Source: DASUPK01 sp963695805 (GTDB taxonomy: Bacteria > Actinomycetota > Thermoleophilia > Solirubrobacterales > 70-9). From it: DNA of 64,000 nucleotides. Below the pieces are notes generated by a model. The model was not told where the DNA came from and searched no databases. It worked only from the letters and a program-made list of their open reading frames with translations. The translations under genes and the position numbers were made by a program. Below are positions 45,033 to 54,138 of the stretch, piece by piece. Numbering within the stretch: position 1 is the first letter of the stretch; every line of letters begins with the position of its first letter. Location of the stretch: assembly GCA_963695805.1 (NCBI GenBank), contig CAVOHV010000005.1:1-64000 (forward strand). Reading direction: 5' to 3'.

Positions 45033-45039
45033 GCGGCAC

Positions 45040-45045
45040 TCTATA
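45040..45045 (-). promoter_or_regulatory. -10 element TATAGA for leaderless cupin gene
   Basis: Minus strand, ends 7 nt before GTG 45032. Confidence 0.5.
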
Positions 45046-45068
45046 TCCGCCGCAAGGGGGTGAAACCG

Positions 45069-45074
45069 TTTAAT
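45069..45074 (+). promoter_or_regulatory. -10-like TTTAAT for leaderless cmk
   Basis: Ends 6 nt before ATG 45081; divergent from the cupin -10 across 23 bp. Confidence 0.5.
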
Positions 45075-45080
45075 GGGGCC

Positions 45081-45719
45081 ATGGTGATCGCGATCGACGG
45101 CCCAGCCGGGGCCGGGAAGTCAACGGTGGCGAAGGGCGTCGCGCGGGCGCTCGGCTTCACCTATCTCGATTCGGGGGCGATGTACCGCGCCGTCGCGCTG
45201 GCGGCGCTGGAGCGTGGAATCGACCTCGACGACGGCGAGGGACTCGGCGAGCTGGCCTGGGACCTCGACATCAATTTCGTCGGCGGCACCATCCATCTCG
45301 ACGGCAAGCCGGTCGAGGGAAGGATCCGTTCGCCGGAGGTCACGGTGGCGGCCTCACACGTCTCGGTCCATCCCCAGGTCAGGCAGGCGATGGTGAAGCG
45401 CCAGCGAGAGCTGATCGCCTCCGGCGATTACGTCGCAGAGGGACGGGACATCGGAACCGTGGTCAGCCCCGAGTCGCCGCTCAAGGTCTTTCTGACGGCG
45501 GATGAGCAGGAGCGAGCTCGCCGCCGCGCCGTGGACAGCGGGGAGCCCGTCGACGAGGTGAGACAGGCAATCGGGGATCGCGACAGGCGGGATAAGGAAC
45601 GGGCGGACAGCCCACTGCGCAGGGCGCCGGGTGCGGTCCACATCGACACGACCGATCTCACCCGGGATGAGGTCGTCGAGGAGATCGCGAAGCTGGCGCG
45701 CGAGCGGGGTGTCGGCTGA
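45081..45719 (+). CDS. cmk: Cytidylate kinase
   Basis: 212 residues from ATG 45081. VIAIDGPAGAGKSTVAKGVARALG is the P-loop, GYTYLDSGAMYRAVAL-like FTYLDSGAMYRAVAL the nucleotide-binding segment, and VAEGRDIGTVVSP plus AEEQERARRR-like ADEQERARRRAVD the lid region. It phosphorylates CMP/dCMP. Longer in-frame upstream sequence overlaps the cupin gene and is discarded. The stop overlaps der by one base. Confidence 0.94.
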   Translation: MVIAIDGPAGAGKSTVAKGVARALGFTYLDSGAMYRAVALAALERGIDLDDGEGLGELAWDLDINFVGGTIHLDGKPVEGRIRSPEVTVAASHVSVHPQVRQAMVKRQRELIASGDYVAEGRDIGTVVSPESPLKVFLTADEQERARRRAVDSGEPVDEVRQAIGDRDRRDKERADSPLRRAPGAVHIDTTDLTRDEVVEEIAKLARERGVG

Positions 45720-47107
45720 TGGAAGGTGGTGCAGATAGTCGCCCGCTGGCACGCGCGCTGCGGCGTCGCCCGGCCGTGGCAGTGGTGGGATTCCCAAACG
45801 TCGGCAAGAGCACGCTCGTCAACCGGTTGGCGGGCGGCCGCGAGGCGGTCACAGATGCGGAGCCCGGTGTGACGCGGGACCGGCGGGCCCTCGAGTGCGA
45901 GTGGAACGGGCTCAAGTTCGACCTGATCGACACCGGCGGCGTCGACCTGGCCGACTCCGATGAGCTCGCCAGGGCGGTCCAGGCGCAGGCTCGAGCGGCG
46001 ATCGAGGACGCCGAGGTGATCCTGCTCGTCGTCGACGCGCGCAGCGGCCTCGGTCCGGGCGATGCGGATCTCGCCGATCTGCTGCGCCGGTCGAGTCGCC
46101 CGGTGATCGTGGCGGCCAACAAGATCGATCGGCCGGAGGACGAGGCGCTGGCGGCCGAGCTGAACGCGCTCGGCCTCGGCGAGCCGATGCCGGTCTCGGC
46201 GAGCCACGGCCTCGGCACCGGCGACCTGCTCGATCGGCTGGTGGAGGAGCTGCGACGCCATCTTCCCGAGGAGACTGGCACTGAGGAAGAGGAATCGCCG
46301 CGGATCGCGATCCTCGGGCGACCGAACGTGGGCAAGTCCTCACTCTTCAATGCGATGCTCGGCTCCGACCGGGTGATCGTCAGCGAGCGGGCCGGGACGA
46401 CCCGCGATCCGGTCGACACTGAGGCCGAGGTGGATGGCGAGCGCGTCGTCCTGGTCGATACCGCTGGGCTGCGACGCCTGGGGAAGGTCGCGGGGAGTGT
46501 CGGCTACTACGCGCAGTTGCGCTCCGAGCGCGCGGCCGAGCGTGCGGATGCCGCCATCGTCGTCTGCGACGCGAGCGAGGGGCTCACCGCCGAGGACCTG
46601 CGAGTGGCCGAGGTCGCCATGCGCTCCGGCTGCGCCACGGTTCTCGCCATGAATAAGTGGGACATCTCGCGGACTGACATCGACGACGCTCGGGCGCGGG
46701 CGACGCAGAAGCTGCGGCTGCGGCCGCCGGTGATCACCTCCTCCGCGCTCACCGGGCGCAACGTCGCCGCTCTGCTGCGCGAGGCGATCAGGCTCGCCCA
46801 CCGTGCCGCGGACCGGATCCCGACGCCGGAGCTCAACAGGTTCATCTCCGGGGTGGTCGCCAATCGGCCGCCGCCGCAGCGGCACGGCAGGCGCCTGCGC
46901 ATCTACTACGCCGCGCAGGTGGGGCGGCGGCCACCGCGCTTCGCCCTGCAGGTCAACGACCGCAGGCTGATCAACCGCGACTGGGCGTTCCATCTCGAGA
47001 ACCGCCTGCGCGATGCCTACGACCTCCAGGGAGTCCCGCTCGTCATCGACTACGTGCCCCGCAAGGGCAGGAGGAACCGGAGCGCGCAACGGGCGGGGCG
47101 GCTATAA
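45719..47107 (+). CDS. der: Ribosome-assembly GTPase Der (EngA)
   Basis: 462 residues with two tandem GTPase domains. G1 motifs GFPNVGKSTLVNRL near residue 25 and GRPNVGKSSLFNAM near residue 200, each followed by its DxxG (DTGG, DTAG) and N/TKxD motifs (NKID, NKWD), then a KH-like C-terminal domain ending YVPRKGRRNR. It acts in 50S subunit maturation. The cmk-der pair is conserved across actinobacteria. Confidence 0.96.
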   Translation: MEGGADSRPLARALRRRPAVAVVGFPNVGKSTLVNRLAGGREAVTDAEPGVTRDRRALECEWNGLKFDLIDTGGVDLADSDELARAVQAQARAAIEDAEVILLVVDARSGLGPGDADLADLLRRSSRPVIVAANKIDRPEDEALAAELNALGLGEPMPVSASHGLGTGDLLDRLVEELRRHLPEETGTEEEESPRIAILGRPNVGKSSLFNAMLGSDRVIVSERAGTTRDPVDTEAEVDGERVVLVDTAGLRRLGKVAGSVGYYAQLRSERAAERADAAIVVCDASEGLTAEDLRVAEVAMRSGCATVLAMNKWDISRTDIDDARARATQKLRLRPPVITSSALTGRNVAALLREAIRLAHRAADRIPTPELNRFISGVVANRPPPQRHGRRLRIYYAAQVGRRPPRFALQVNDRRLINRDWAFHLENRLRDAYDLQGVPLVIDYVPRKGRRNRSAQRAGRL

Positions 47108-47108
47108 G
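47103..47108 (+). promoter_or_regulatory. -10 element TATAAG for leaderless DUF3352 gene
   Basis: Overlaps the der stop region and ends 9 nt before GTG 47118. Confidence 0.6.
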
Positions 47109-47117
47109 GGGCGGTTC

Positions 47118-49136
47118 GTGAGCGCGCCCGAAGCCGGTGGCCCTGGAGGAGAGGATGCCTCGAGCGAAGCCGGCGCCAAGAGCAACGGCGGCGAGGAATC
47201 TCGCCTCGCCCGGCTTCGCCGAAGGCTGAGCCCAGGGCGCAGCGAGCCCTCCAGGCCGGAGACCCCTCCAGAGGGGCAAGCTTCAACCGAGTCGAAGGAA
47301 CCGCCACTGCCGGAGGGCCCGGCGCCCACCCCGACCAAGCCCCTCTTCTCCCTGGACCCACCGGAGGAGGAGAGGAAGCCCAATCGCTCCAGCGAGCTGG
47401 CCTTCAAGGCGAGGACGCGCTTGCGGGCGATCGGCTACTGGCTGCGCGAGAAGGGACAGATCGCGTGGCGCTGGCTGAAACGGGCCTCGGCGGAGTCCGC
47501 CGCCTGGTGGGCGAGACGCTCGCGGGGCACCAAGATCCGCGTCGGCGCGGTCGCCGGCATCCTCGTCCTCTACCTGATCATCAAGCTCGTGTCAGTGCCC
47601 GGGGTGCCCTGCGAGATCTCGGCCGCGAAGGAGTGCGCGCCGTCGAACAACACGATCGCCTACGTCCCACGCAACGCCGCTCTCTACGTGCATCTGACGG
47701 TCAACAGCGAGAGCCATCAGTGGGATCTCGAGCAGGACCTGGCGAAGACGCTGCCCGGCTTCACCGCTCTGCTCCAGAGCGACACGAGGGCGCTGACCGG
47801 GCCGGCGGGCAGGGCCGTCGACCTCTCGCAAGAGGTGCTCCCCTGGGTCAAGGACGACTTCGCGCTGCTCGGCGTGCCGGGGCCGAAGGGAACCACGCCC
47901 GAGACCTACATCGCGGGCGTAGGAGACGGTGACAAGGCCAACCAGTTCATAACGCGTCTCACTGGCGGTGCGGCACTTGAAATAAAGATGGAGGTTGGCG
48001 GCACCTCTATCTCGATTTCCCCAAACGGCGTTGCCACAGCCCGAAATGGAGACGAGCTTCTCTTCGGCAACCTCGCAGCGGTGCGGGCCGCCCTTGCAGC
48101 GGAAGCCGATGTATCACCCGGACTTCAGGGATCCGACCAGGACAGGCCGCGTGAGCAGCTGCCGGATATCCGCTTCGCCGAGGTCTACCTCTCCCGCGCA
48201 GGGGTGCAGCGATTCCTTCCGCCGAGGGCGACCGGCGCGTCCCAGCTCAACACGTTCGTGGACTACGGCGCCACCAGCGGGATGGCCGCAGCCGCGAGGG
48301 CGGGCGACGACGGCGTCCAGATCAACCTGGTGAGCCATCTGGACCCGACGCTCGAGCAGCGCAGCCCAACCGTGTTCGCGAGCCTGCCCGAATTCGAGCC
48401 GGAGCTCGCAAACGAGGCGGGCCCGCGCGCCCTCGGTTACATCGGGGTCGGCGACCTCGGGCCCGCGATCAATAACGCGCTCGCCACCGCGGGCGTCGGC
48501 GCCCAGGGGCTGGCGGGATCGCTCAGAGGCCTGGCCCAGCGCCTCCAGCAGGAGGCCGGGGTGGATCCGCTGAAGGACCTGCTGCCGGCGCTCGGCGGCC
48601 AGGCCGCCCTGATCGTCGAGCCGACGAATGCCGCTCCCTACGCGAGCCTGATCGTCGACGGCGTCGACGAGGAGAAGGCGGGCGACGCCCTCGCCTCGCT
48701 GCAGCCCCCCCTGCTCCGCTCCCTCGGCACGCGGGGCGGGCGGGTACCCAGCGTCCAGACCAGGGAGGTCGACGGCGTGGCCGTGCATTCCCTCCTGGTC
48801 TCGCCCACGATCAACCTCTCCTACGCGATCTTCGACGGCAAGCTGGTCGTCTCGACTCAGCCGGAGGGGATCTCCCAGGTGCGCTCGAGCGGTGACGATC
48901 TGGCCGGCACGAGCGCATTCGAGGACGCGACCGATCGGCTCCCGGACCGGGTCTCGGCGCTAGTCTTCCTCAACCTCGATGAGGTCCTGGGACTGGCGCA
49001 ACGGGCCGGCCTGGCGGACAATCCACTGTATGCCTCGCTCAGCGAAGACATCTCGCGCGTCGGCTCTCTCGGCCTAGCCGTGAACGGCAGCGACGACGAA
49101 CTTCAATCCGAGCTCTTCCTGGCCATCCACGACTGA
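47118..49136 (+). CDS. DUF3352-like membrane-anchored protein
   Basis: 672 residues from GTG 47118. Residues 1-135 are a hydrophilic Glu/Arg/Pro/Ser-rich cytoplasmic region, about 140-160 one membrane helix (VGAVAGILVLYLIIKLVSV), and the rest an external domain beginning YVPRNAALYVHLTVNSESHQWDLEQ, with LLGVPGPKGTTPETYIAGVGDGDKA and repeated alpha/beta segments, resembling DUF3352 proteins of actinobacteria. Function unknown. Bases about 47945-48110 are markedly more A+T-rich with different codon use (ttgaaataaagatg) than the flanking sequence, without breaking the frame, suggesting a local replacement. Confidence 0.7.
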   Translation: MSAPEAGGPGGEDASSEAGAKSNGGEESRLARLRRRLSPGRSEPSRPETPPEGQASTESKEPPLPEGPAPTPTKPLFSLDPPEEERKPNRSSELAFKARTRLRAIGYWLREKGQIAWRWLKRASAESAAWWARRSRGTKIRVGAVAGILVLYLIIKLVSVPGVPCEISAAKECAPSNNTIAYVPRNAALYVHLTVNSESHQWDLEQDLAKTLPGFTALLQSDTRALTGPAGRAVDLSQEVLPWVKDDFALLGVPGPKGTTPETYIAGVGDGDKANQFITRLTGGAALEIKMEVGGTSISISPNGVATARNGDELLFGNLAAVRAALAAEADVSPGLQGSDQDRPREQLPDIRFAEVYLSRAGVQRFLPPRATGASQLNTFVDYGATSGMAAAARAGDDGVQINLVSHLDPTLEQRSPTVFASLPEFEPELANEAGPRALGYIGVGDLGPAINNALATAGVGAQGLAGSLRGLAQRLQQEAGVDPLKDLLPALGGQAALIVEPTNAAPYASLIVDGVDEEKAGDALASLQPPLLRSLGTRGGRVPSVQTREVDGVAVHSLLVSPTINLSYAIFDGKLVVSTQPEGISQVRSSGDDLAGTSAFEDATDRLPDRVSALVFLNLDEVLGLAQRAGLADNPLYASLSEDISRVGSLGLAVNGSDDELQSELFLAIHD

Positions 49137-49143
49137 GGAACCA

Positions 49144-50388
49144 ATGCAGAAGCTTTCAGAGAAGGAGTACCTGTTCACATCCGAATCGGTGACCGAGGGC
49201 CACCCCGACAAGGTCTGCGACCAGATCTCGGACGGCGTCCTCGATGCGGTGATGGCGAGCGACCCGATGGGGCGGGTCGCCTGCGAGTGCCTGGTGAACA
49301 CGGGCCTGGTCGTCGTCTCGGGAGAGATCACCACCGAGACGTATGTCGACATCCCGGCGATCGCCCGCGAGACGATTCGCCGGATCGGCTACGACGACCC
49401 GCGCTACGGATTTGACCACAAGGCTTGTGCCGTGCTTACCGCGATCGACGAGCAGTCCCCCGACATCGCCCAGGGTGTCGACGTCGGGCTCGAGCAGCGC
49501 GAGGGGGAGTCCTCGGACGAGCTCGATTCCGCCGGCGCAGGCGACCAGGGGATGATGTTCGGCTACGCGTCGCGGGAGACGAAGGCACTGATGCCGATGC
49601 CGATCCAGCTCGCCCACCAGCTCGCACGCCAGCTCGCCGAGGTCCGCAAGGCGGCCGTGATCCCCTACCTCGGCCCGGACGGCAAGACACAGGTCACGAT
49701 CCGATATGAGAACGATCGGCCGGTCGAGATCGCCAAGGTGCTGATCTCCACCCAGCATCGCGAGGAGGCGGGGGAGCAGATGATCCGCAACGACCTCTGG
49801 GAGCACGTCCTCGAGCCGGTGCTCCACACCGAATACAAGGAGCTCTACACCGAGAAGGAGCTGCTCGAGAACTTCATGGTCAACCCGACGGGCAAGTTCG
49901 TGATCGGCGGACCCGTCGGAGACGCCGGCCTGACAGGCCGCAAGATCATCGTCGACACCTACGGCGGGTCCGCCCGCCACGGTGGTGGCGCCTTCTCCGG
50001 CAAGGACCCTTCGAAGGTGGACCGTTCAGCCGCCTACGCGGCCCGGTACGTGGCCAAGAACGTCGTTGCCGCCGGACTGGCTGACCGCTGCGAGCTGCAG
50101 GTCGCCTACGCGATCGGCGTCGCCCATCCGGTCTCGATCATGGTGCAGACCTTCGGCACGGGCAAGCTGGCCGACTCGGAGATCGCCAGGGTCGTGGAGG
50201 AGACCTTCGACCTGCGCCCGGCAGCCTTCCGCCGCTACCTGGACCTGCACCGGCCGATCTTCCAGAAGACCGCGGCCTACGGCCACTTCGGCCGCGAGGA
50301 CGCGGACTTCACCTGGGAGCGCACGGACCGCGCCGACCAGCTCCGCGAGGCGGCGGGGCTGGCGACGAAGGCCGAGGCGCCGGCCTAG
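49144..50388 (+). CDS. metK: S-adenosylmethionine synthetase
   Basis: 414 residues. FTSESVTEGHPDKVCDQISDGVLD, GAGDQGMMFGYA, GGPVGDAGLTGRKIIVDTYGG and GGGAFSGKDPSKVDRSAAY are the complete substrate and metal-binding motifs. It makes SAM from methionine and ATP. The ATG lies 7 nt after the DUF3352 stop with GAGGAA as ribosome site. No SAM riboswitch fits in the gap. Convergent with the PH-domain gene by a 4-bp overlap. Confidence 0.97.
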   Translation: MQKLSEKEYLFTSESVTEGHPDKVCDQISDGVLDAVMASDPMGRVACECLVNTGLVVVSGEITTETYVDIPAIARETIRRIGYDDPRYGFDHKACAVLTAIDEQSPDIAQGVDVGLEQREGESSDELDSAGAGDQGMMFGYASRETKALMPMPIQLAHQLARQLAEVRKAAVIPYLGPDGKTQVTIRYENDRPVEIAKVLISTQHREEAGEQMIRNDLWEHVLEPVLHTEYKELYTEKELLENFMVNPTGKFVIGGPVGDAGLTGRKIIVDTYGGSARHGGGAFSGKDPSKVDRSAAYAARYVAKNVVAAGLADRCELQVAYAIGVAHPVSIMVQTFGTGKLADSEIARVVEETFDLRPAAFRRYLDLHRPIFQKTAAYGHFGREDADFTWERTDRADQLREAAGLATKAEAPA

Positions 50389-50879
50389 GTTCGGGTCTTC
50401 GGCTCGGCCTCGCCCTGGAGGCCGGCGAGGACCGGCGTGGCATGCTCCACCTGCTGGACGACCTGCTCCGGCTGCGCGACGCCCGCGAAGACGAAGTTCG
50501 ACTCGTCGGTCCCGGCCGTAGTGAACTCGACGTCGCCGATCCGCATGGCCCGCTCGTAGACGCCCTGGCTGTAGTTCACGTTCTGGACCCGCTGCAGGCG
50601 GGTCTCCTGAACCTTGCGGGCGATGATCCCCACCTTGATGTTGAGGCGGCGGTCGGTGATCGTGTAGACGGTCGCCACCCGCTTGACGAACCCGGCCAGG
50701 ACGACGATGGCCGCGATCACGGCGAAGGCGACGATCCCGAGGCCGACACCCTCGTTGATCAGCCCGGCAAGAATCGCGGCGGCGGCCGCGACGAGGAGCC
50801 CCTTGATGTAGAAGCCCAGAATCGCCCGCCAGGACGGGTGCCCCTGGTAGATCACCCGCTCCCCGGGCTGCAGGTCCAC
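50385..50879 (-). CDS. Bacterial PH-domain membrane protein (DUF304-like)
   Basis: 164 residues. DLQPGERVIYQGHPSWRAIL, then two adjacent membrane helices at about residues 22-65 (IKGLLVAAAAAILAGLI, LGIVAFAVIAAIVVLAGFV), then a bacterial PH domain: VYTITDRRLNIKVGIIARKVQETRLQRVQNVNYSQ and GDVEFTTAGTDESNFVFAGVAQPE. Members are membrane-bound scaffolds of unclear role. GTG start with TAGGCT 6 nt upstream. Divergent from priA. Confidence 0.88.
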   Translation of the reverse strand: MDLQPGERVIYQGHPSWRAILGFYIKGLLVAAAAAILAGLINEGVGLGIVAFAVIAAIVVLAGFVKRVATVYTITDRRLNIKVGIIARKVQETRLQRVQNVNYSQGVYERAMRIGDVEFTTAGTDESNFVFAGVAQPEQVVQQVEHATPVLAGLQGEAEPKTRT

Positions 50880-50885
50880 GGGCGC

Positions 50886-50891
50886 AGCCTA
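50886..50891 (-). promoter_or_regulatory. -10 element TAGGCT for leaderless PH-domain gene
   Basis: Minus strand, ends 6 nt before GTG 50879. Confidence 0.5.
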
Positions 50892-50913
50892 GCCGCGCCG
50901 CCGGTCGTCCGCC

Positions 50914-50919
50914 TAGCCT
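50914..50919 (+). promoter_or_regulatory. -10 element TAGCCT for leaderless priA
   Basis: Ends 9 nt before ATG 50929. Confidence 0.5.
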
Positions 50920-50928
50920 GACCTCAGA

Positions 50929-53118
50929 ATGGCGATCGCCAAGGTTGAGCCGCTGCTGACGACCCGGAACGTGTCCGGGCCCTTCGACTACCGCCTGCCC
51001 GAGACGATGAGCGAGGTCGAGGTGGGTTCGGTGCTGGTCGTGCCGTTCGGGCGGCGGCGGGTGGTCGGCGTAGTCGTCGGGCTCGCGGATCGGAGCGACC
51101 TGCCACAGGACCGCCTCGCTGAGCCTCTCGAGGCACTGGAGGCGGGTGTGCCGCCCGAGCTGGTCGCGCTCGGCCGCTGGGTCGGAGAGGACTACTGCTC
51201 GACCCCGGCTCGCGGCCTCGGACTGGTGCTCCCGCCCGGCGTGGGGACGGGGGCCGAGGCTCGCCGCGTCCGGCCGCTGGTTGAACTCGAGGTCGAGGCG
51301 ACTGAGAGGGGGCTCGACTCGATCTCCGGTGGCGAGCGGCTCGGGCTGCGACAGCGGGCGGTGCTGCGCGCCCTCGTGGCGGGACCCAAGCTGGCGCGGC
51401 GGCTGGCTGCGAGCGCGGGGTCGGACCGCGCGACTCTGAGGCGGCTCGAGGCCCGGGGGCTGGTCGTCACGCGGGAGGTCGAGCGCCGCCGGCGTCACCG
51501 GTCACCGGGAATCGGGGCCGTTCGGGAGGGCATCGAGCTCACCGGCGACCAGGAGACCGCACTCGAGACCGTGGTCGCGTCCCTCTCCGCTCCGAGCGAT
51601 GGTCCGTCCACGCCGTCCTTCCTCCTCCACGGCGTGACCGGCTCGGGGAAGACCGAGGTGTACCTGGAGGCCGCCAGGGAGGCGCTCGCCCGCGGCCGCG
51701 GCGCGATCGTGCTCGTCCCCGAGATCGCCCTCACCCCGCAGACGATGGATCGCTTCCGCCGCCGCTTCGGGGACTCGGTTGCACTGCTCCACTCGCGCAT
51801 GCCCGCGGGGGCGCGGTACGACGAGTGGCGGCGCCTGCGCTCCGGGGAGGCCCGAATCTGCGTCGGACCGCGCTCAGCCGTCTTCGCGCCGGTACGCGAT
51901 CTCGGCCTGATCGTGATCGATGAGGAGCACGATTCCTCCTACAAGCAGGAGAGCGACCCGCGCTATGACGCCAGAGAGGTGGCGAGGCGGCGGGCCGCCG
52001 ACGCGGGCGCGTTGCTGATCTGCGGGACGGCGACTCCGCGCCCCGAGAGCTGGCACGAGCTCGATCGGCTCGAGCTTCCGCAACGCGTCGACGGCCGGCC
52101 CCTGCCGCCGGTCGAGGTCGTCGATATGCGCGGAGGCATTCCGGGTCCGCTTCACCCGAGGACCCGCGAGGCGTTCAACGAGGTCGCGCGGCAGGGGGGC
52201 AAGGCGATCCTGCTGGTCAACCGTCGCGGATGGTCGACTCATCTCACCTGCCGCTCCTGCGGGCACGCCTGGGAGTGCCCGGACTGCGACGTCTCGCTCG
52301 TCCTCCATCGCGACGGCGGCCTCCGCTGTCATCACTGCGGCCACGCGGAGCCGAAGCCTGAGTCCTGCCCCGAGTGCTCGTCGGTGACGATCGCGCGGGT
52401 CGGGTCCGGGACCCAGCGGGTCGAGGCCGAGCTGATGGAGATGCTGGCGCCCCTCGAGATCTTCCGGCTCGACTCAGACAGCGCGGCCAGCCGCGGCCAC
52501 GCCGAGGTCCTCGGTCGCTTCGAACGGGCGGAGTCCGGGGTGCTGGTCGGCACCCAGATGGTCGCCAAGGGCCATGACTTCCCCGACGTGACCCTGAGCG
52601 TGATCCTCGACGCCGACGGCGCGCTGCGGCTTCCCGACTTCCGCTCCGAGGAGCGCACCTTTGCGCTGATCACCCAGCTCGCCGGCCGGAGCGGGCGAGG
52701 CGAGGCGGGCGGGCGGGTCCTGGTCCAGGCGCTCGCCACGGGGGCGCCGAGCATCCGCCACGCAGCGCAGCACGACTCGGCCGGCTTCCTCGCGCAGGAG
52801 CTCGAGCGCCGGCGGGCGTTGCGGTACCCGCCGTTCTCTCACCTGGTCGAGATCGCGCTCGGAGGCACGGACGAAGCGCGCGTCGAGCGTTCCGCCGAGA
52901 TCGTGCGCGACCTGGTCGCCGAGCGGATCTCGGCCGACGACGAGCTGCTCGGCCCGGCCCCGCTCTTCCGCCTCCGGGGGCGGCATCGCCGCCGCCTCCT
53001 GATCAAGTCGGAGCGCCGACACGAGACCGTGACGGCCGTGCGGGAGGCGGTTGCGACCGCGGTGCGTGAGCGCGCCCTCCGCGAGCTAGCGATCTCGGTG
53101 GACGTCGACCCGCAGTAG
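50929..53118 (+). CDS. priA: Primosomal protein N' (PriA helicase-like)
   Basis: 729 residues. A 3'BD-like N-terminus (VEPLLTTRNVSGPFDYRLPE) precedes helicase motifs: HGVTGSGKTEVYLEA (Walker A), VIDEEHDSSYKQ (DEEH), GTATPRPES, and LLVNRRGWSTHLTCRSCGHAWECPDCDVSLVLHR with further CHHCGHAEPKPESCPEC cysteines forming the zinc sites, then VGTQMVAKGHDFPDVTL and LAGRSGRGEAGG. All of the helicase motifs look present, unlike mycobacterial PriA where some are lost, so it may be an active helicase. It restarts stalled forks. Confidence 0.94.
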   Translation: MAIAKVEPLLTTRNVSGPFDYRLPETMSEVEVGSVLVVPFGRRRVVGVVVGLADRSDLPQDRLAEPLEALEAGVPPELVALGRWVGEDYCSTPARGLGLVLPPGVGTGAEARRVRPLVELEVEATERGLDSISGGERLGLRQRAVLRALVAGPKLARRLAASAGSDRATLRRLEARGLVVTREVERRRRHRSPGIGAVREGIELTGDQETALETVVASLSAPSDGPSTPSFLLHGVTGSGKTEVYLEAAREALARGRGAIVLVPEIALTPQTMDRFRRRFGDSVALLHSRMPAGARYDEWRRLRSGEARICVGPRSAVFAPVRDLGLIVIDEEHDSSYKQESDPRYDAREVARRRAADAGALLICGTATPRPESWHELDRLELPQRVDGRPLPPVEVVDMRGGIPGPLHPRTREAFNEVARQGGKAILLVNRRGWSTHLTCRSCGHAWECPDCDVSLVLHRDGGLRCHHCGHAEPKPESCPECSSVTIARVGSGTQRVEAELMEMLAPLEIFRLDSDSAASRGHAEVLGRFERAESGVLVGTQMVAKGHDFPDVTLSVILDADGALRLPDFRSEERTFALITQLAGRSGRGEAGGRVLVQALATGAPSIRHAAQHDSAGFLAQELERRRALRYPPFSHLVEIALGGTDEARVERSAEIVRDLVAERISADDELLGPAPLFRLRGRHRRRLLIKSERRHETVTAVREAVATAVRERALRELAISVDVDPQ

Positions 53119-53129
53119 GCGCCGGCCAC

Positions 53130-54020
53130 TCACAACCCCAGCAACCGGCGAAGGTCGGCAGCCACTTCGTCCGAGCGACCGGAGACCTGATCCCAGGTGT
53201 ATCGAACGACCTGGAAGCCCTTCGCCCGGAGGGCAATCTCGCGGTGGCGGTCCCGCTTGATCTGCGCCCAGCTCGAATGGGCCGCAGCGCCGTCGAGCTC
53301 CACCGCAAGTCGATGCTCGCGCCAGAGGGCGTCGACCCGAATGCGGCCAACCTGGCCGTTGACTTCGGGCGTCGCAATTCCGGCCTGCTGGCAGAGGTCG
53401 AGGAAGCGCTCCTCGAGGACGCTGACGGTCTTCGCGAGCTGGGGAAGGTGGGCGTCCCAAGCCGCCCTGAGTGCACGCGAGCCGATGCGGCCTTTCCCGA
53501 GCACGGATTCGAGCTCCACCGGGTCGAGCACCCGGCGGTAATCGGCCTCAGCCAGGGCTCGTCGTAGCTGGCGCCCGCCGACGAGCGAGGCCAGATCTAG
53601 CAGTGTCCGGGCCACGGGCGTCAACCGGAAGCCTCGGTGCTCGACCGCTTCGACCCGTCGGGAGTGGTGGATACGAACATCGGGCAATGAAGAGCGGCGG
53701 GCCGGAGTCGTGAGATGGATCCGCGTCGGTTCGGAGTCGATCAACGACCAGATCCAGGCGGCGGTGGTGTGGCTGAGGACGGCGTCCGACCCGGCGTAGA
53801 GAAGTGCGGCGAAGAGGCGCCCATCGAGCGACACTGCCGTGTGCCCAACGGCGAAAACCCGGCGATGAAGTCGATGAAGTCGACCGGTTCGGAGCCACCG
53901 GGCGATCATGGTGTCGCTCAGGCCGGCTTCCCTGAGCTGCCTCCGGCTCGCGACGCCCTGCTGCCTGACGACCAGTGCGTCGAGAGCTTCTACGTCGATC
54001 TGTGTCCGACTGTCGGACAT
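53130..54020 (-). CDS. AbiEi-like wHTH plus DUF559 nuclease-like protein
   Basis: 296 residues from ATG 54020 (ATG 54041 is an alternative; the remaining extension to 54194 is Ser-rich shadow overlapping the def promoter). N-terminal winged helix (ALVVRQQGVASRRQLREAGL, WLRTGRLHRLHRRVFAVGH) resembles the type IV antitoxin AbiEi family. The C-terminal third (RIRVDALWREHRLAVELDGAAAHSS, KRDRHREIALRAKGFQVVRYTW) is DUF559, a PD-(D/E)XK/Vsr-like fold whose D, E and K-region residues are visible. Such fusions are common orphans in actinobacteria; no AbiEii toxin partner is adjacent. A 17-bp palindrome overlaps the start. Confidence 0.8.
   Translation of the reverse strand: MSDSRTQIDVEALDALVVRQQGVASRRQLREAGLSDTMIARWLRTGRLHRLHRRVFAVGHTAVSLDGRLFAALLYAGSDAVLSHTTAAWIWSLIDSEPTRIHLTTPARRSSLPDVRIHHSRRVEAVEHRGFRLTPVARTLLDLASLVGGRQLRRALAEADYRRVLDPVELESVLGKGRIGSRALRAAWDAHLPQLAKTVSVLEERFLDLCQQAGIATPEVNGQVGRIRVDALWREHRLAVELDGAAAHSSWAQIKRDRHREIALRAKGFQVVRYTWDQVSGRSDEVAADLRRLLGL
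54003..54019. promoter_or_regulatory. 17-bp palindrome over the start of the DUF559 gene
   Basis: TGTCCGAC-T-GTCGGACA, perfect 8-bp arms, covering codons 1-6 of the minus-strand gene. A natural place for autorepression by its winged-helix domain. Confidence 0.5.
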
Positions 54021-54125
54021 GACTCGACGAAGAAGGGGCATGAGGTCGATCCTCGGCGCTGAAATGTCACGAGACGGTGAAACCTGCGCCCATTCATTGC
54101 CGAAGTTCCCTCGAGACGACGCCAC

Positions 54126-54131
54126 TAGACT
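54126..54131 (+). promoter_or_regulatory. -10 element TAGACT for leaderless def
   Basis: Ends 7 nt before GTG 54139. Confidence 0.55.
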
Positions 54132-54138
54132 CGAAACC

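Noticed and set aside
47195..47235. Fourth copy of the dispersed palindromic element
   Set aside because: Only the inner GGC-TTC-GCC hairpin is shared; the ACGGGT and CCCTCGCA flanks are missing.
49130..49143. SAM riboswitch before metK
   Set aside because: Only 7 bp separate metK from the previous stop.
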